Shown one piece after another: positions 32,610 through 41,400 of a stretch of 64,000 nucleotides of DNA. A program made the translations under genes and the position numbers. The stretch is from contig NZ_CP031320.1 of the NCBI RefSeq assembly GCF_003355155.1, positions 2,967,367-3,031,366 on the forward strand. Reading direction: 5' to 3'. The notes under the pieces are model-generated. The model was not told where the DNA came from. It saw nothing but the letters and a program-made list of their open reading frames with translations, and made no database searches. Numbering within the stretch: position 1 is the stretch's first letter; every line of letters starts with the position of its first letter. Source of the DNA: Streptomyces armeniacus. GTDB lineage: Bacteria; Actinomycetota; Actinomycetes; Streptomycetales; Streptomycetaceae.

Positions 32610-33265
32610 CGGCTCCCCCTCAGGTCGTCGCTTCCGACGCTCCACCAGGGCAGCACCCGGTACTCGGTCTTGGTGTCGATCTTCTCGTCACTCCACGCGG
32701 GCGGCGCCACCCTGGTGACGGCCGAGCGGAGCTGGATGCGGTCCACGGTGCCGCCGTTGAGCTCCGTACCGAAGCGCTCCAGGACGATCCGCATCATGTA
32801 CGCCTGGGACAGCTCGCCTCGCAGGCCGACCGGACGGTGCTCGTTGTCGTGGGAGCCGGTGTAGAAGTCCCAGCCGCGGCGGAGCTCGTTCTGCACGGTG
32901 TGGCTGGGGAGGAGGTTGCCGCGGATGTTCTCGCCGTCCATGGCGGAGAGGTTGACCCAGCCGGTGGTCTCGACGGAGCCGTCGTCCTTGGTGACTTTGG
33001 CACGGGCGTGCACGTGGATGTTCTGCTGGAGGGGGTTGGGAGCGAACAGCTTCCAGTTCTGCTCGAACTCGGGCAGAACGTAGTCGTCGATGGTCTCGCT
33101 GTGCTCCTTGCTGAGCGTGTTCTCGGGTGCGACGTGCAGGAAGACCATCGTCACATGCACGGCGACGGCCACCGCGACCGCCGCCACGGCTATCGCCACC
33201 GTGACCCGCCCCGGCGCCGACAGCGCGGCGATGCCGCCGCTCCGCCGTTCCTCGTCAGGCTCCAT
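32606..33265 (-). CDS. DUF5819 family membrane-anchored protein, HTTM partner
   Basis: This 219-aa protein has one N-terminal helix (VTVAIAVAAVAVAVAVHVTM), then an external domain with YVLPEFEQNWKLFAPNPLQQ and NIHVHARAKV, the hallmark of DUF5819. It is usually encoded beside an HTTM gene, as here. ATG 33265 follows GGGAGGGC; the longer ORF upstream overlaps the paaA promoter and is not used. Possibly the two form a complex that modifies exported proteins. Confidence 0.78.
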   Translation of the reverse strand: MEPDEERRSGGIAALSAPGRVTVAIAVAAVAVAVAVHVTMVFLHVAPENTLSKEHSETIDDYVLPEFEQNWKLFAPNPLQQNIHVHARAKVTKDDGSVETTGWVNLSAMDGENIRGNLLPSHTVQNELRRGWDFYTGSHDNEHRPVGLRGELSQAYMMRIVLERFGTELNGGTVDRIQLRSAVTRVAPPAWSDEKIDTKTEYRVLPWWSVGSDDLRGSR

Positions 33266-33326
33266 GCCCTCCCCGCTCCCTCTTCGCTGTACCGCCCCCC
33301 AGAGGTTAGCCACTGTCAGGCCGGTC

Positions 33327-33377
33327 TTGACACCGTGTGGCAGACCGGCCCACCATTGAACCGAACGATCGGTCGGT
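33327..33377 (+). promoter_or_regulatory. paaA promoter region with candidate PaaR operator
   Basis: TTGACA (33327-33332) is a good -35 element; the -10 is weak. The 18-bp element at 33360-33377 is the exact reverse complement of the one at 25977-25994 and would cover the transcription start. GAGGAG precedes the paaA ATG by 6 bases. Confidence 0.65.
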
Positions 33378-33399
33378 CGGCTGACTCGAGGAGCCTCGC

Positions 33400-34479
33400 A
33401 TGACGACGGTGCTACCGGGCACACCCGGCGACGCGGGGGCCGCGAGGGCGGCGGAAGCGGAGACGGCGCAGACGAGAGCGGAAACGGAAGCGCGGACGTA
33501 CGGTCCCGCGTTCGACGCCGCCGTCGCCGCCGACGAACGGATCGAACCCCGCGACTGGATGCCCGACGCCTACCGCGCCACTCTCGTACGGCAGATCGCG
33601 CAGCACGCGCACTCCGAGATCATCGGCATGCAGCCCGAAGCCAACTGGATCACCCGCGCCCCCTCCCTGCGCCGCAAGGCGATCCTCATGGCCAAGGTCC
33701 AGGACGAGGCCGGCCACGGCCTCTACCTCTACAGCGCCGCCGAAACCCTCGGCACCGGCCGCGACGAGCTCCTCGACAAGCTCCACAACGGCCGCCAGAA
33801 ATACTCCTCGATCTTCAACTACCCCACCCTCACCTGGGCCGACGTCGGCGCCATCGGCTGGCTCGTGGACGGCGCCGCGATCACCAACCAGGTGCCGCTG
33901 TGCCGCTGCTCGTACGGCCCCTACGCACGCGCCATGGTGCGCATCTGCAAGGAGGAGTCGTTCCACCAGCGGCAGGGGTACGAGCTGCTGCTCGAGCTCA
34001 GCCGCGGCACGGACGCACAGCACGCCATGGCGCAGGACGCCGTGAACCGCTGGTGGTGGCCGTCGCTCATGATGTTCGGGCCGCCGGACGACGAGTCGGC
34101 GCACAGCGCCCAGTCCATGGCCTGGAAGATCAAACGGCACTCCAACGACGAACTGCGCCAGCGCTTCGTCGACATCTGCGTCCCGCAGGCCGAGGCACTC
34201 GGGCTGACACTGCCCGATCCCGACCTGCGCTGGAACGAGGAGCACGGGCGCTGGGACTTCGGGCCCATCGACTGGGACGAGTTCAAGGCCGTGCTGAAGG
34301 GCAACGGGCCCTGCAACGAGCAGCGCATCAGCCAGCGCCGTACGGCACACGAGAACGGCGCGTGGGTGCGCGAGGCGGCAGCGGCGTACGCGGCGCGGGA
34401 GCGGAACCGTACGGCGGAACGGGACCGTACGGCGGAACGGGCGCAGGGTTCACAGCCGGAGGAGGTGGCGGCCCGATGA
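33400..34479 (+). CDS. paaA: 1,2-phenylacetyl-CoA epoxidase, catalytic subunit PaaA
   Basis: PaaA is the diiron subunit that inserts oxygen into the ring of phenylacetyl-CoA. The 359-aa protein has the ferritin-like iron ligands in [29 protein letters not shown] and [16 protein letters not shown]. It ends in an Arg-Thr-rich tail ([16 protein letters not shown]) formed by CCGTACGG octamers, not needed for the fold. It is the first gene of paaABCDE, whose members overlap or almost touch. Confidence 0.96.
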   Translation: MTTVLPGTPGDAGAARAAEAETAQTRAETEARTYGPAFDAAVAADERIEPRDWMPDAYRATLVRQIAQHAHSEIIGMQPEANWITRAPSLRRKAILMAKVQDEAGHGLYLYSAAETLGTGRDELLDKLHNGRQKYSSIFNYPTLTWADVGAIGWLVDGAAITNQVPLCRCSYGPYARAMVRICKEESFHQRQGYELLLELSRGTDAQHAMAQDAVNRWWWPSLMMFGPPDDESAHSAQSMAWKIKRHSNDELRQRFVDICVPQAEALGLTLPDPDLRWNEEHGRWDFGPIDWDEFKAVLKGNGPCNEQRISQRRTAHENGAWVREAAAAYAARERNRTAERDRTAERAQGSQPEEVAAR

Positions 34480-34769
34480 GCGGCGCGAGCAGCGACTGGC
34501 CCCTGTGGGAGGTCTTCGTACGCGGCAGGCGCGGCCTGTCCCACACGCACGCCGGGAGCCTGCACGCGCCCGACGCGGAGATGGCGCTGCGCAACGCGCG
34601 CGACCTCTACACGCGGCGCTCGGAGGGCATCTCGATCTGGGTGGTGCCGTCCACGGAGATCACCGCCTCGTCGCCGGACGAGAAGGACCCCTTCTTCGAA
34701 CCGGCCGCCGACAAGCCCTACCGGCACCCCACCTTCTACGAAGTCCCGGAGGGGGTGCGGAACCTGTGA
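34476..34769 (+). CDS. paaB: 1,2-phenylacetyl-CoA epoxidase subunit PaaB
   Basis: This 97-aa PaaB has [20 protein letters not shown], then [20 protein letters not shown] and [12 protein letters not shown]. It bridges PaaA-PaaC heterodimers in the epoxidase. The ATG overlaps the paaA stop by 4 bases, and its stop overlaps the paaC GTG. Confidence 0.95.
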   Translation: MSGASSDWPLWEVFVRGRRGLSHTHAGSLHAPDAEMALRNARDLYTRRSEGISIWVVPSTEITASSPDEKDPFFEPAADKPYRHPTFYEVPEGVRNL

Positions 34770-35476
34770 GCGAACCTGTGACCGCCCTCGCGACGGCCGA
34801 ACTCGCCCTCGCCGACGACGCCCTCGTCCTCTCCCACCGCCTCGGCGAATGGGCCGGGCACGCCCCCGTCCTGGAGGAGGAGGTCGCCCTCGCCAACATC
34901 GCGCTGGACCTGCTCGGGCAGGCCCGCACCCTCTACTCCGGACTCGGCGACGAGGACGAACTCGCCTACCTCCGCGAAGAACGCGACTTCCGCAACTGCC
35001 AGCTGGTCGAGCAGCCGAACGGCGACTTCGCCGCCACCATCGTCCGGCAGCTGTTCTTCTCCACCTGGCAGGAGCTGCTGTACGGGCAACTGACCGCGCA
35101 CCCGCTGGCCACCAAGGCGGTACGGGAGGTCGCGTACCACCGCGATCACGCCGAACACTGGACCCTGCGGCTCGGCGACGGCACCACGGAAAGCCACACC
35201 CGTACGCAGCGCGCGCTGGACGCCCTGTGGCGGTACACGGGCGAACTGTTCCAGCCGCTGCCCGGACTCGACGCCGACTGGGCCGCGCTGCGCGCGGGCT
35301 GGGACGAGCGCATCGCCGACGTCCTGGGGCGGGCGACGCTCAGCGTGCCCGAAGGGCCGCGGGAGGGCGGCTGGGCGGCGGGCGCGGGGCGGCAGGGGCT
35401 GCACACCGAACCGTTCGGACGGCTGCTCGCGGAGATGCAGCACCTGCACCGGAGCCACCCGGGGGCGAAGTGGTGA
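34766..35476 (+). CDS. paaC: 1,2-phenylacetyl-CoA epoxidase subunit PaaC
   Basis: This 236-aa structural partner of PaaA has a ferritin-like fold: DALVLSHRLGEWAGHAPVLE, ALANIALDLLGQARTLYSGL and YLREERDFRNCQLVEQPNGD. Iron ligands are incomplete, as expected for PaaC. GTG 34766 overlaps paaB by 4 bases; other in-frame starts would lie within paaB. Confidence 0.94.
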   Translation: MSEPVTALATAELALADDALVLSHRLGEWAGHAPVLEEEVALANIALDLLGQARTLYSGLGDEDELAYLREERDFRNCQLVEQPNGDFAATIVRQLFFSTWQELLYGQLTAHPLATKAVREVAYHRDHAEHWTLRLGDGTTESHTRTQRALDALWRYTGELFQPLPGLDADWAALRAGWDERIADVLGRATLSVPEGPREGGWAAGAGRQGLHTEPFGRLLAEMQHLHRSHPGAKW

Positions 35477-36099
35477 CGGGCACGGGCACGGACGCTGTCG
35501 CGGCGGCAGACACCACGAGCGGTGAACGGGTCGCCGTTCTCCGCGAGTTGGCGGGCGGCGTCCCGGACCCGGAACTCCCGGTGGTCAGCCTGGCGGAACT
35601 GGGCGTGCTCCGGTCCGTACGGGAGACCGGCGAAGGACGCGTCGAGGTCGAACTGACCCCCACGTACACCGGATGCCCCGCCCTCGAAACGATGGCCGCC
35701 GACGTCGAACGCGTGCTGCACAAACACGGCGTGGCCGACGTCACCGTCCGTACGGTCCTCTCGCCGCCCTGGTCGACGGACGACATCACGGACGAAGGGC
35801 GGCGCAAACTGGCGGAGTTCGGCGTCGCGCCCCCGCGTACGGGAGCCGACCGCGCCGGCGGCCCCGTGCGGGTCGGCCTGGGGCCGACCCGCACCCGCAC
35901 CCGCGGACGCGAAACCGGAACGCCGGACGACACGGCGGCGGGCACACCGTACGCGCGCGACGTACGCGACCCGGTGCGCTGCCCGCACTGCGGTTCGGAC
36001 GACACGACGCTGCTGAGCCGCTTCTCCTCCACCGCCTGCAAGGCGCTGCGCCGCTGCGAGACCTGCCGGGAGCCGTTCGACCACTTCAAGGAGCTGTGA
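35473..36099 (+). CDS. paaD: 1,2-phenylacetyl-CoA epoxidase subunit PaaD
   Basis: This 208-aa protein of the SufT/MIP18 type has VPDPELPVVSLAELGVLR and LTPTYTGCPALETMAADVER. A C-terminal zinc-binding stretch has CPHCGSDDTTLLSRFSSTAC and CETCREPFDHFKEL. It is needed for maturation of the epoxidase in studied bacteria. A 35-residue Arg/Thr/Gly-rich linker separates the two parts. Confidence 0.93.
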   Translation: MTGTGTDAVAAADTTSGERVAVLRELAGGVPDPELPVVSLAELGVLRSVRETGEGRVEVELTPTYTGCPALETMAADVERVLHKHGVADVTVRTVLSPPWSTDDITDEGRRKLAEFGVAPPRTGADRAGGPVRVGLGPTRTRTRGRETGTPDDTAAGTPYARDVRDPVRCPHCGSDDTTLLSRFSSTACKALRRCETCREPFDHFKEL

Positions 36100-36102
36100 A
36101 CC

Positions 36103-37179
36103 ATGTTCCACCCGCTCCAGGTCACAGCCGTCGAACCGCTCACGGACGACGCCGTCGCCGTCACCTTCGCGGTGCCGCCCGAACTCCGGGAAACGTACGC
36201 CTACGCGCCCGGCCAGCACATCGCCCTGCGCCGCTTCAGCGACAGCGGCGAGGAGATCCGGCGCACGTACTCGCTGTGCGCGCCCGCCACGCGGGCACCC
36301 GGCACGCTGCGGATCGGCGTACGCCGCGTCGAGGGCGGCGAGTTCTCCACGTACGCGCTGAAGGAGCTCGCCGTCGGCGACCACGTGGACGTACTGCCGC
36401 CGACCGGGCGCTTCATCCTCGAACCGCGCCCCGGACACTTCGCCGCGATCGTGGGCGGCAGCGGCATCACACCCGTACTGTCCATCGCCGGAACGCTGCT
36501 GAGAGCCGAACCGGAAGCGCGGTTCTGCCTGCTGCGCAGCGACCGTTCGGCCGCGTCGACGATGTTCCTGGACGAGGTCGCCGACCTCAAGGACCGCTAT
36601 CCGGAACGCCTTCAGCTGGTCCATGCGCTGTCCCGCGAGGAGCAGCAGACGGGCCTGCCGTCGGGCCGCCTCGACGAGGAACGGCTGACGGGGCTGCTGC
36701 CCGCGCTGCTCTCCGAGGACGGCGTGGGCGGCGTGGACGGGTGGTACCTGTGCGGGCCGCTGGGGCTGGTGGAGGGCGCGACGAAGGCGCTGCGGCGGCT
36801 GGGCGTGCCGCGGAACCGCATCCACCAGGAGATCTTCCACGCCGAGGAGCCCGTGGCGGCGGCACGGCACACGGCGGCGGGCGCCGGGCCGGGTACGCCG
36901 GAGTCGGCCACGGTCTCCGCGACGCTGGACGGCCGCTCGGGCAACTGGGCGGTGGAGGACGGCGAGACGGTCCTGGAGACGGTGCTGCGGAACCGGAGCG
37001 ACGCGCCGTACGCCTGCAAGGGCGGCGTGTGCGGCACCTGCCGCGTGCGGCTGCTCGCGGGAGAGGTGCGGATGGACCGCAACTTCGCGCTGGAACCGGA
37101 GGAGCTGGAGGCGGGCTACGTGCTCGCGTGCCAGTCCCACCCCCTGACGCCCGCCGTGACGGTGGACTTCGACGCGTAG
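36103..37179 (+). CDS. paaE: 1,2-phenylacetyl-CoA epoxidase reductase subunit PaaE
   Basis: This 358-aa reductase passes electrons from NADPH to PaaA. It has an FAD domain with IRRTYSLCAPA, an NAD-binding domain with VGGSGITPVLSIAGTLL, and a C-terminal plant-type 2Fe-2S ferredoxin domain with CKGGVCGTCRVR and LACQSHPL as cluster ligands. It is the last gene of the epoxidase operon, 3 bases after paaD. Confidence 0.95.
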   Translation: MFHPLQVTAVEPLTDDAVAVTFAVPPELRETYAYAPGQHIALRRFSDSGEEIRRTYSLCAPATRAPGTLRIGVRRVEGGEFSTYALKELAVGDHVDVLPPTGRFILEPRPGHFAAIVGGSGITPVLSIAGTLLRAEPEARFCLLRSDRSAASTMFLDEVADLKDRYPERLQLVHALSREEQQTGLPSGRLDEERLTGLLPALLSEDGVGGVDGWYLCGPLGLVEGATKALRRLGVPRNRIHQEIFHAEEPVAAARHTAAGAGPGTPESATVSATLDGRSGNWAVEDGETVLETVLRNRSDAPYACKGGVCGTCRVRLLAGEVRMDRNFALEPEELEAGYVLACQSHPLTPAVTVDFDA

Positions 37180-37198
37180 CGCGGCGCTCCGCGGCCGG

Positions 37199-37543
37199 CT
37201 AGATCACCTGGGCCGGGCCCTCGCCCTCGGCGACGAGCGGCCGGCCCGCCGACTCCCAGGCCAGCATTCCGCCGTCCACGTTCACCGCGTCCAGGCCCTG
37301 CCGCAGCAGATACTGCGCGACCTGCGCGGAGCGGCCGCCGACCCGGCACACCACGTAGATCCGCTCGCCCTCGCCGGCCCGCTCGGTCAACTCACCGAAG
37401 CGGCCCACGAAATCGCTCATCGGGATGTGCAACGCGGACTCGGCGTGCCCCGCGGCCCACTCGTCCTGCTCACGGACGTCCAACAGCAGAGCGTCCGCGG
37501 GCACTTCCGCGGCGCCCACCTCGGGCAACTGACCCAACTGCAT
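37199..37543 (-). CDS. Rhodanese-like sulfurtransferase
   Basis: This single rhodanese domain of 114 aa has LLLDVREQDEWAAGHAESAL, HIPMSDF and the active-site loop VVCRVGGRSAQVAQYL with cysteine. ATG 37543 gives the standard N terminus MQLGQLPEV; the ORF upstream is antisense to the J-domain gene. It probably handles sulfur or sulfide in the cytoplasm. Confidence 0.85.
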   Translation of the reverse strand: MQLGQLPEVGAAEVPADALLLDVREQDEWAAGHAESALHIPMSDFVGRFGELTERAGEGERIYVVCRVGGRSAQVAQYLLRQGLDAVNVDGGMLAWESAGRPLVAEGEGPAQVI

Positions 37544-37563
37544 CAACAACAGCCTCTCTACGG

Positions 37564-38454
37564 CTACTTCTCGTCCTGCTCGGGCGGCGGCGTCCGCAGC
37601 TCCGCCAGCTGCGCCTCCCGCTCCGACACCTGTGCCAGCAGCTGCTCCGCGATCTCCTCGAGCAGCGCGTCCGGGTCGTCCGGAGCCATCCGGAGCATGG
37701 CGCCTATCGCACTGCCCTCCAGCTCCTCGACGGCCGCCGCGAGCATCTCCTTCCGTGCCGCCAGCCACTCCAGCCGCGCGTACAGCTCCTCGCTGCGGCT
37801 CGGCGGCCGCTCCGCCTCCGCCGGGCCCGCCTCCCACTCGGCGGCCAGCTGCCGCAGCGCCTCCGTGTCGCCCGAGGTGTACGCCTTGTTGACGCGGACC
37901 ATGAACGCCTCCCGGCGCTCCTGCTCCGCCTCGTCCTGCGCCAGGTCCGGGTGTGCCTTGCGGACCAACTCGCGGTACGCCTTGCGGGCCTCCTCGTCGG
38001 GCCGCACCCGGCTCGGCGGCTGCACGGGCTGCTCGTTGAGCATCGCCGCGCCCTCGGGGGACAGCCCGTCGGAGTCGATCCAGCCGTGGAACAGCTCCTC
38101 CACGCGCGGCATCGGCATCACGATGGCCCGCGCCTCGTCGGCCTTCCGCAGGTCCTCCGGGTCGCCGGTGAGCGCGGCCGTGGCCTCCGCGATCTGCGCG
38201 TCCAGCTCGTCGAGCCGCGCGTACATCGGGCCGAGGCGCTGGTGGTGGAGCCGGGAGAAGTTCTCCACTTCGACCCGGAAGGTCTCCACCGCGATCTCGA
38301 ACTCGATCAGCGCGTTCTCGGCTGCCCGCACGGCCTTCTCGAGCCGTTCGGTGCCCGCGTCGCCCGCGGCGCCGGACGCGTCCTCCGCGCCCGTCGCGCC
38401 CTCCTGGTCCACGTGCTCGGCGTGCTCAGCCTGCTCGGCTTCCGGATTGCTCAC
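37564..38454 (-). CDS. J-domain (DnaJ-like) protein
   Basis: This 296-aa protein has an acidic N terminus, a coiled-coil region (residues 35-95) and a central J domain with the HPD motif in KAYRELVRKAHPDLAQDEAE. A second helical part rich in Glu and Ala follows. The HPD motif suggests it stimulates a DnaK. It lacks the Gly/Phe and zinc regions of true DnaJ. GTG start. Confidence 0.78.
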   Translation of the reverse strand: MSNPEAEQAEHAEHVDQEGATGAEDASGAAGDAGTERLEKAVRAAENALIEFEIAVETFRVEVENFSRLHHQRLGPMYARLDELDAQIAEATAALTGDPEDLRKADEARAIVMPMPRVEELFHGWIDSDGLSPEGAAMLNEQPVQPPSRVRPDEEARKAYRELVRKAHPDLAQDEAEQERREAFMVRVNKAYTSGDTEALRQLAAEWEAGPAEAERPPSRSEELYARLEWLAARKEMLAAAVEELEGSAIGAMLRMAPDDPDALLEEIAEQLLAQVSEREAQLAELRTPPPEQDEK

Positions 38455-38478
38455 CGGGCCAGCCTACGGAACGCGCGC

Positions 38479-39867
38479 TCACACACCCAGCTCGGCCGCT
38501 GTCCGCCCGTCCCGTACCGCCGTGACCAGCGCCGCGTGGTCCCGTTCCGTACGGTCGGCGTACGCCAGCGCGAAGTCGCGCACCGCCTCGTCCAGCTCCT
38601 CGGACTTGCCGCAGTACCCCGCTATGCCGCGCGGGTCGGCGCTGTGGGAGTGAGCGCGGGCCAGCAGCGCGCCGGTCATCCGGCCGTAGTCGTCTATCTG
38701 GTCGGCGGCGAGCGCCGCCGGGTCCACGCTTCCCTTGCGGTTGCGGAACTGCCGCACCTGATACGGCCTGCCCGCCACGCTCGTCCAGCCCAGCAGGATG
38801 TCGCTGACGACCTGCATCCGCTTCTGCCCGAGCACCACGCGGCGTCCCTCGTGGGCGGCCTCCGCAGGCTCGAAGCCGGCTTCGGCGAGGTACGGGCGCA
38901 GTGCGGACGGCCGTGCCTCCTTCACCTGGAGGACGAGCGGTTTGCCGCGGTGGTCGAGGAGCAGCACCACGTACGACCGGGCGCCGACGCTGCCGGTGCC
39001 GACGACGCGGAAGGCGACGTCGTGGATCGCGTACCGGCCGAGCAGCGGCAGCCGGTCCTCCGGCAGCGTCTCCAGATAGCTGCCGAGTGCGGCGGCGACG
39101 CCCGCGGCCTCCTCGTCGGGGACGCGGCGGAGCACGGGCGGGGCGTCGACGAAGCGGCGGCCGCCTGCTCCGTCGTCCTCGGTGGCCTTGGCGGCGAAGC
39201 GGGCGCTGGTGTTCCGCCGGGCCTTCTCGGAGACGCGTTCCAGGGTACCGAGCAGGTCGCGGGCGTCGGTGTGGGAGACGAGCTCCTCGTCGGCGATGGC
39301 GTTCCACGCGTCGGCCGCGGGCATCTTGGCGAGCAGCCGCATGGTGCGGCGGTACGCGCCGGCGGCGTCCTGTGCGGCGGCGGCGCACCGGTCCTCGTCG
39401 GCTCCGGCTTCTCGTCCGGCGAGGACGAGTGAGGTGGCAAGGCGTTTGAGGTCCCACTCCCAGGGGCCGCGGACGGTCTCGTCGAAGTCGTTGAGGTCGA
39501 TGACGAGGCCGCCGCGCGCGTCGCCGTACAGGCCGAAGTTCGCGGCGTGGGCGTCGCCGCAGATCTGGGCGGCGATGCCGGTGACCGGGGTGGAGTGCGC
39601 GAGGTCGTACGCCATGAGTCCGGCGGCGCCGCGCAGGAACGCGAAGGGGGTGGCGGCCATGCGGCCGACGCGGATGGGGGTCAGCTCCTCGATCCGGCCG
39701 CGGTTGGACTCCTCGACGGCGGTCACGGCGTCCGGGCGGCCGTCCGCCGTGCCGAGCCGTGCGTGTGCGGCCCGCGGCAGCTTGCGCCGCAGTGCCTTGC
39801 CCGCCTGCTTGGGCGATTCCGTGCTCTGCCGGGCCGCGAAGCCGCGTACCTCCGGGATCCGCTCCAT
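38479..39867 (-). CDS. DUF2252 family protein
   Basis: This 462-aa protein is characterised by ICGDAHAANFGLYGDARGGL and IDLNDFDETVRGPWEWDLKR, which resemble the kinase-like phosphotransferase catalytic loop (GDxHxxN, then D-x-D). A C-terminal region has LVLQVKEARPSAL. DUF2252 proteins are kinase-fold enzymes of unknown substrate. It is monocistronic, followed by the J-domain gene after 24 bp. Confidence 0.85.
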   Translation of the reverse strand: MERIPEVRGFAARQSTESPKQAGKALRRKLPRAAHARLGTADGRPDAVTAVEESNRGRIEELTPIRVGRMAATPFAFLRGAAGLMAYDLAHSTPVTGIAAQICGDAHAANFGLYGDARGGLVIDLNDFDETVRGPWEWDLKRLATSLVLAGREAGADEDRCAAAAQDAAGAYRRTMRLLAKMPAADAWNAIADEELVSHTDARDLLGTLERVSEKARRNTSARFAAKATEDDGAGGRRFVDAPPVLRRVPDEEAAGVAAALGSYLETLPEDRLPLLGRYAIHDVAFRVVGTGSVGARSYVVLLLDHRGKPLVLQVKEARPSALRPYLAEAGFEPAEAAHEGRRVVLGQKRMQVVSDILLGWTSVAGRPYQVRQFRNRKGSVDPAALAADQIDDYGRMTGALLARAHSHSADPRGIAGYCGKSEELDEAVRDFALAYADRTERDHAALVTAVRDGRTAAELGV

Positions 39868-39979
39868 GCGGCCGCCCCCTCCACTCGTTCACGAACGAGG
39901 TCGGACGTCCGGCGCGTGCGCGGGCTGCCTGACCTCGGCTGCCATGACGGTACCCGCGGCAAGTCCACACCGCGACCCC

Positions 39980-39988
39980 TGTGGATAA
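39980..39988 (-). promoter_or_regulatory. DnaA box (TTATCCACA) between DUF2252 and hxlR genes
   Basis: TGTGGATAA on the plus strand is a perfect consensus DnaA box on the minus strand, in the 231-bp gap 39868-40098. The rest of the gap is unremarkable. Confidence 0.55.
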
Positions 39989-40098
39989 CTCAGGAAAGCG
40001 CAGGTCAGCGGCTTCCGGCAGACGGGCCGTACGCGGCCGGGCGACTCGCCGCGGCCTTGGGAACCTTGGGGAAGGCAAGGGAGTCAGGGAGGCAGGGG

Positions 40099-40503
40099 CT
40101 AGTCGAACTCGGGGCACTGCGCTGATTCCTCCGCCGGCAGGTGCTCGACGGCCCAGCGGGTCAGTTCCGCCATCGCGGGGCGCAGGGCGGCGCCGGCGTC
40201 GGTCAGGCGGTAGCTGACGCGCAGCGGGGGTCCGGCGTCCACTTCGCGGGTGACGAGGTCGAGCGCCGCCAGTTCGCTGAGGCGGTCGGAGAGCATGCGT
40301 TCGCTGATGCCGGGGACGGCGCGGCGCAGCTCGGCGAAGTGGCCGGGCCCGTTCATGAGCGCGGCGATGATCAGCCCTGTCCAGCGCTTGCCCAGCATCT
40401 GGAAGACCCTGGTGATCGCCGGTTCCGGCTCGGTGCAGATGGAGTCGCAGTCCGACGTGCCGGTGGACGCGTCCTCGACCGTTGCTTGCCGCCGCTCTGC
40501 CAT
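40099..40503 (-). CDS. HxlR family transcriptional regulator
   Basis: This 134-aa winged-helix regulator has CDSICTEPEPAITRVFQMLG, then WTGLIIAALMNGPGHFAELR and GISERMLSDRLSELAALDLV, matching HxlR. Cysteines at the N terminus could sense redox or electrophiles. It is divergent from azoR across 116 bp, which is the likely target, as in quinone/azo-responsive HxlR (YodB-type) systems. Confidence 0.85.
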   Translation of the reverse strand: MAERRQATVEDASTGTSDCDSICTEPEPAITRVFQMLGKRWTGLIIAALMNGPGHFAELRRAVPGISERMLSDRLSELAALDLVTREVDAGPPLRVSYRLTDAGAALRPAMAELTRWAVEHLPAEESAQCPEFD

Positions 40504-40619
40504 GCCCCCAGGGTACTAGAAACAGACAAGGGGGTGCAGAAAAGTAAGTGACTGTGCTATCAATAGTGACGTACGGAAGTTCATCTCCGTCCCGTCCACA
40601 CACTCTTGGAGAGCTCGAC
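40504..40619. promoter_or_regulatory. Divergent hxlR-azoR control region
   Basis: This 116-bp AT-richer gap holds GTACTAGAAACAGAC (40512-40526) and AGTAAGTGACTGTGCTATCA (40543-40562). They look like paired half-sites with -10-like TATCAAT/CAATAG. GGAGAG lies 6 bases before the azoR ATG. The exact operator cannot be fixed. Confidence 0.4.
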
Positions 40620-41270
40620 ATGGCCACCCTCCTGCACCTCGACTCCTCGCTGAACGGCGACCAGTCCCACTCCCGTGCCGTCACCGCCGCGTTCCGCAAG
40701 GCGTGGGAGGCCGAGCACCCGGAGGGCAAGGTCGTCTACCGCGATCTCGCGTCCGACCCGCTTCCCCACATGACCGCCCCCACCTACTACGCGGGCTTCG
40801 TCGCCCCCGCCGACCGCACCCCGGAGCAGGCCGCCGCGGTCGAGCTGCGCGAGCGGCTGATCGAGGAGGCCGAGGCGGCCGACGCGATTCTGATCGGCGC
40901 CCCTCTGTACAACTACTCGATCAGCTCCAGCCTCAAGGCGTGGTTCGACCACGTCATCGCCATGGGCCGCACCGCGGGCGCCGAGAAGCCCTCCCTCGCG
41001 GGCAAGCACGCGACGGTGGTCACCAGCCGCGGCGGCTCGTACGCGCCGGGCACCCCCGAGGAGGGCAACGACCACGCGCAGCCGTATCTGCAGATGCTTC
41101 TGCGCGACAAGCTCGGCCTGGAGACCGACTTCATCGTGCCGGAGCTGACGCTGGCCCCGCAGGTCCCGGCGATGGCCGCGCTCGTGCCGAAGTACGAGGC
41201 GTCGCGCGCGAAGGCGTTCGAGGACGCCGAGACGAAGGCGAAGGCGCTGGCGGGCCGCCTCGCGGCGTAA
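40620..41270 (+). CDS. azoR: FMN-dependent NADH-azoreductase
   Basis: This 216-aa flavodoxin-like enzyme has LLHLDSSLNGDQSHSRAVT, ILIGAPLYNYSISSSLKAWF, DHVIAMGRTAG and TSRGGSYAPGTPEEGNDHAQ, which mark AzoR. It reduces azo compounds and quinones using NADH and FMN. Its divergent neighbour HxlR probably induces it under quinone or diamide-type stress. Confidence 0.9.
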   Translation: MATLLHLDSSLNGDQSHSRAVTAAFRKAWEAEHPEGKVVYRDLASDPLPHMTAPTYYAGFVAPADRTPEQAAAVELRERLIEEAEAADAILIGAPLYNYSISSSLKAWFDHVIAMGRTAGAEKPSLAGKHATVVTSRGGSYAPGTPEEGNDHAQPYLQMLLRDKLGLETDFIVPELTLAPQVPAMAALVPKYEASRAKAFEDAETKAKALAGRLAA

Positions 41271-41324
41271 CCGTACGGCGCACATGGCACGTACGAGCCG
41301 CACCGCGCACACGGGGCGTCCTCC

Positions 41325-41361
41325 GGGCCCCTCCGAGCACCCCCGTCGCCCGGAGGGGCCC
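41325..41361. terminator. Bidirectional terminator between azoR and the DUF2867 gene
   Basis: GGGCCCCTCCG (41325-41335) pairs perfectly with CGGAGGGGCCC (41351-41361) across a 15-nt loop, between two convergent genes. Confidence 0.7.
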
Positions 41362-41400
41362 CAACGCACCTTCAGGCGCGGCATGTTGGAGCCGGCGCCG

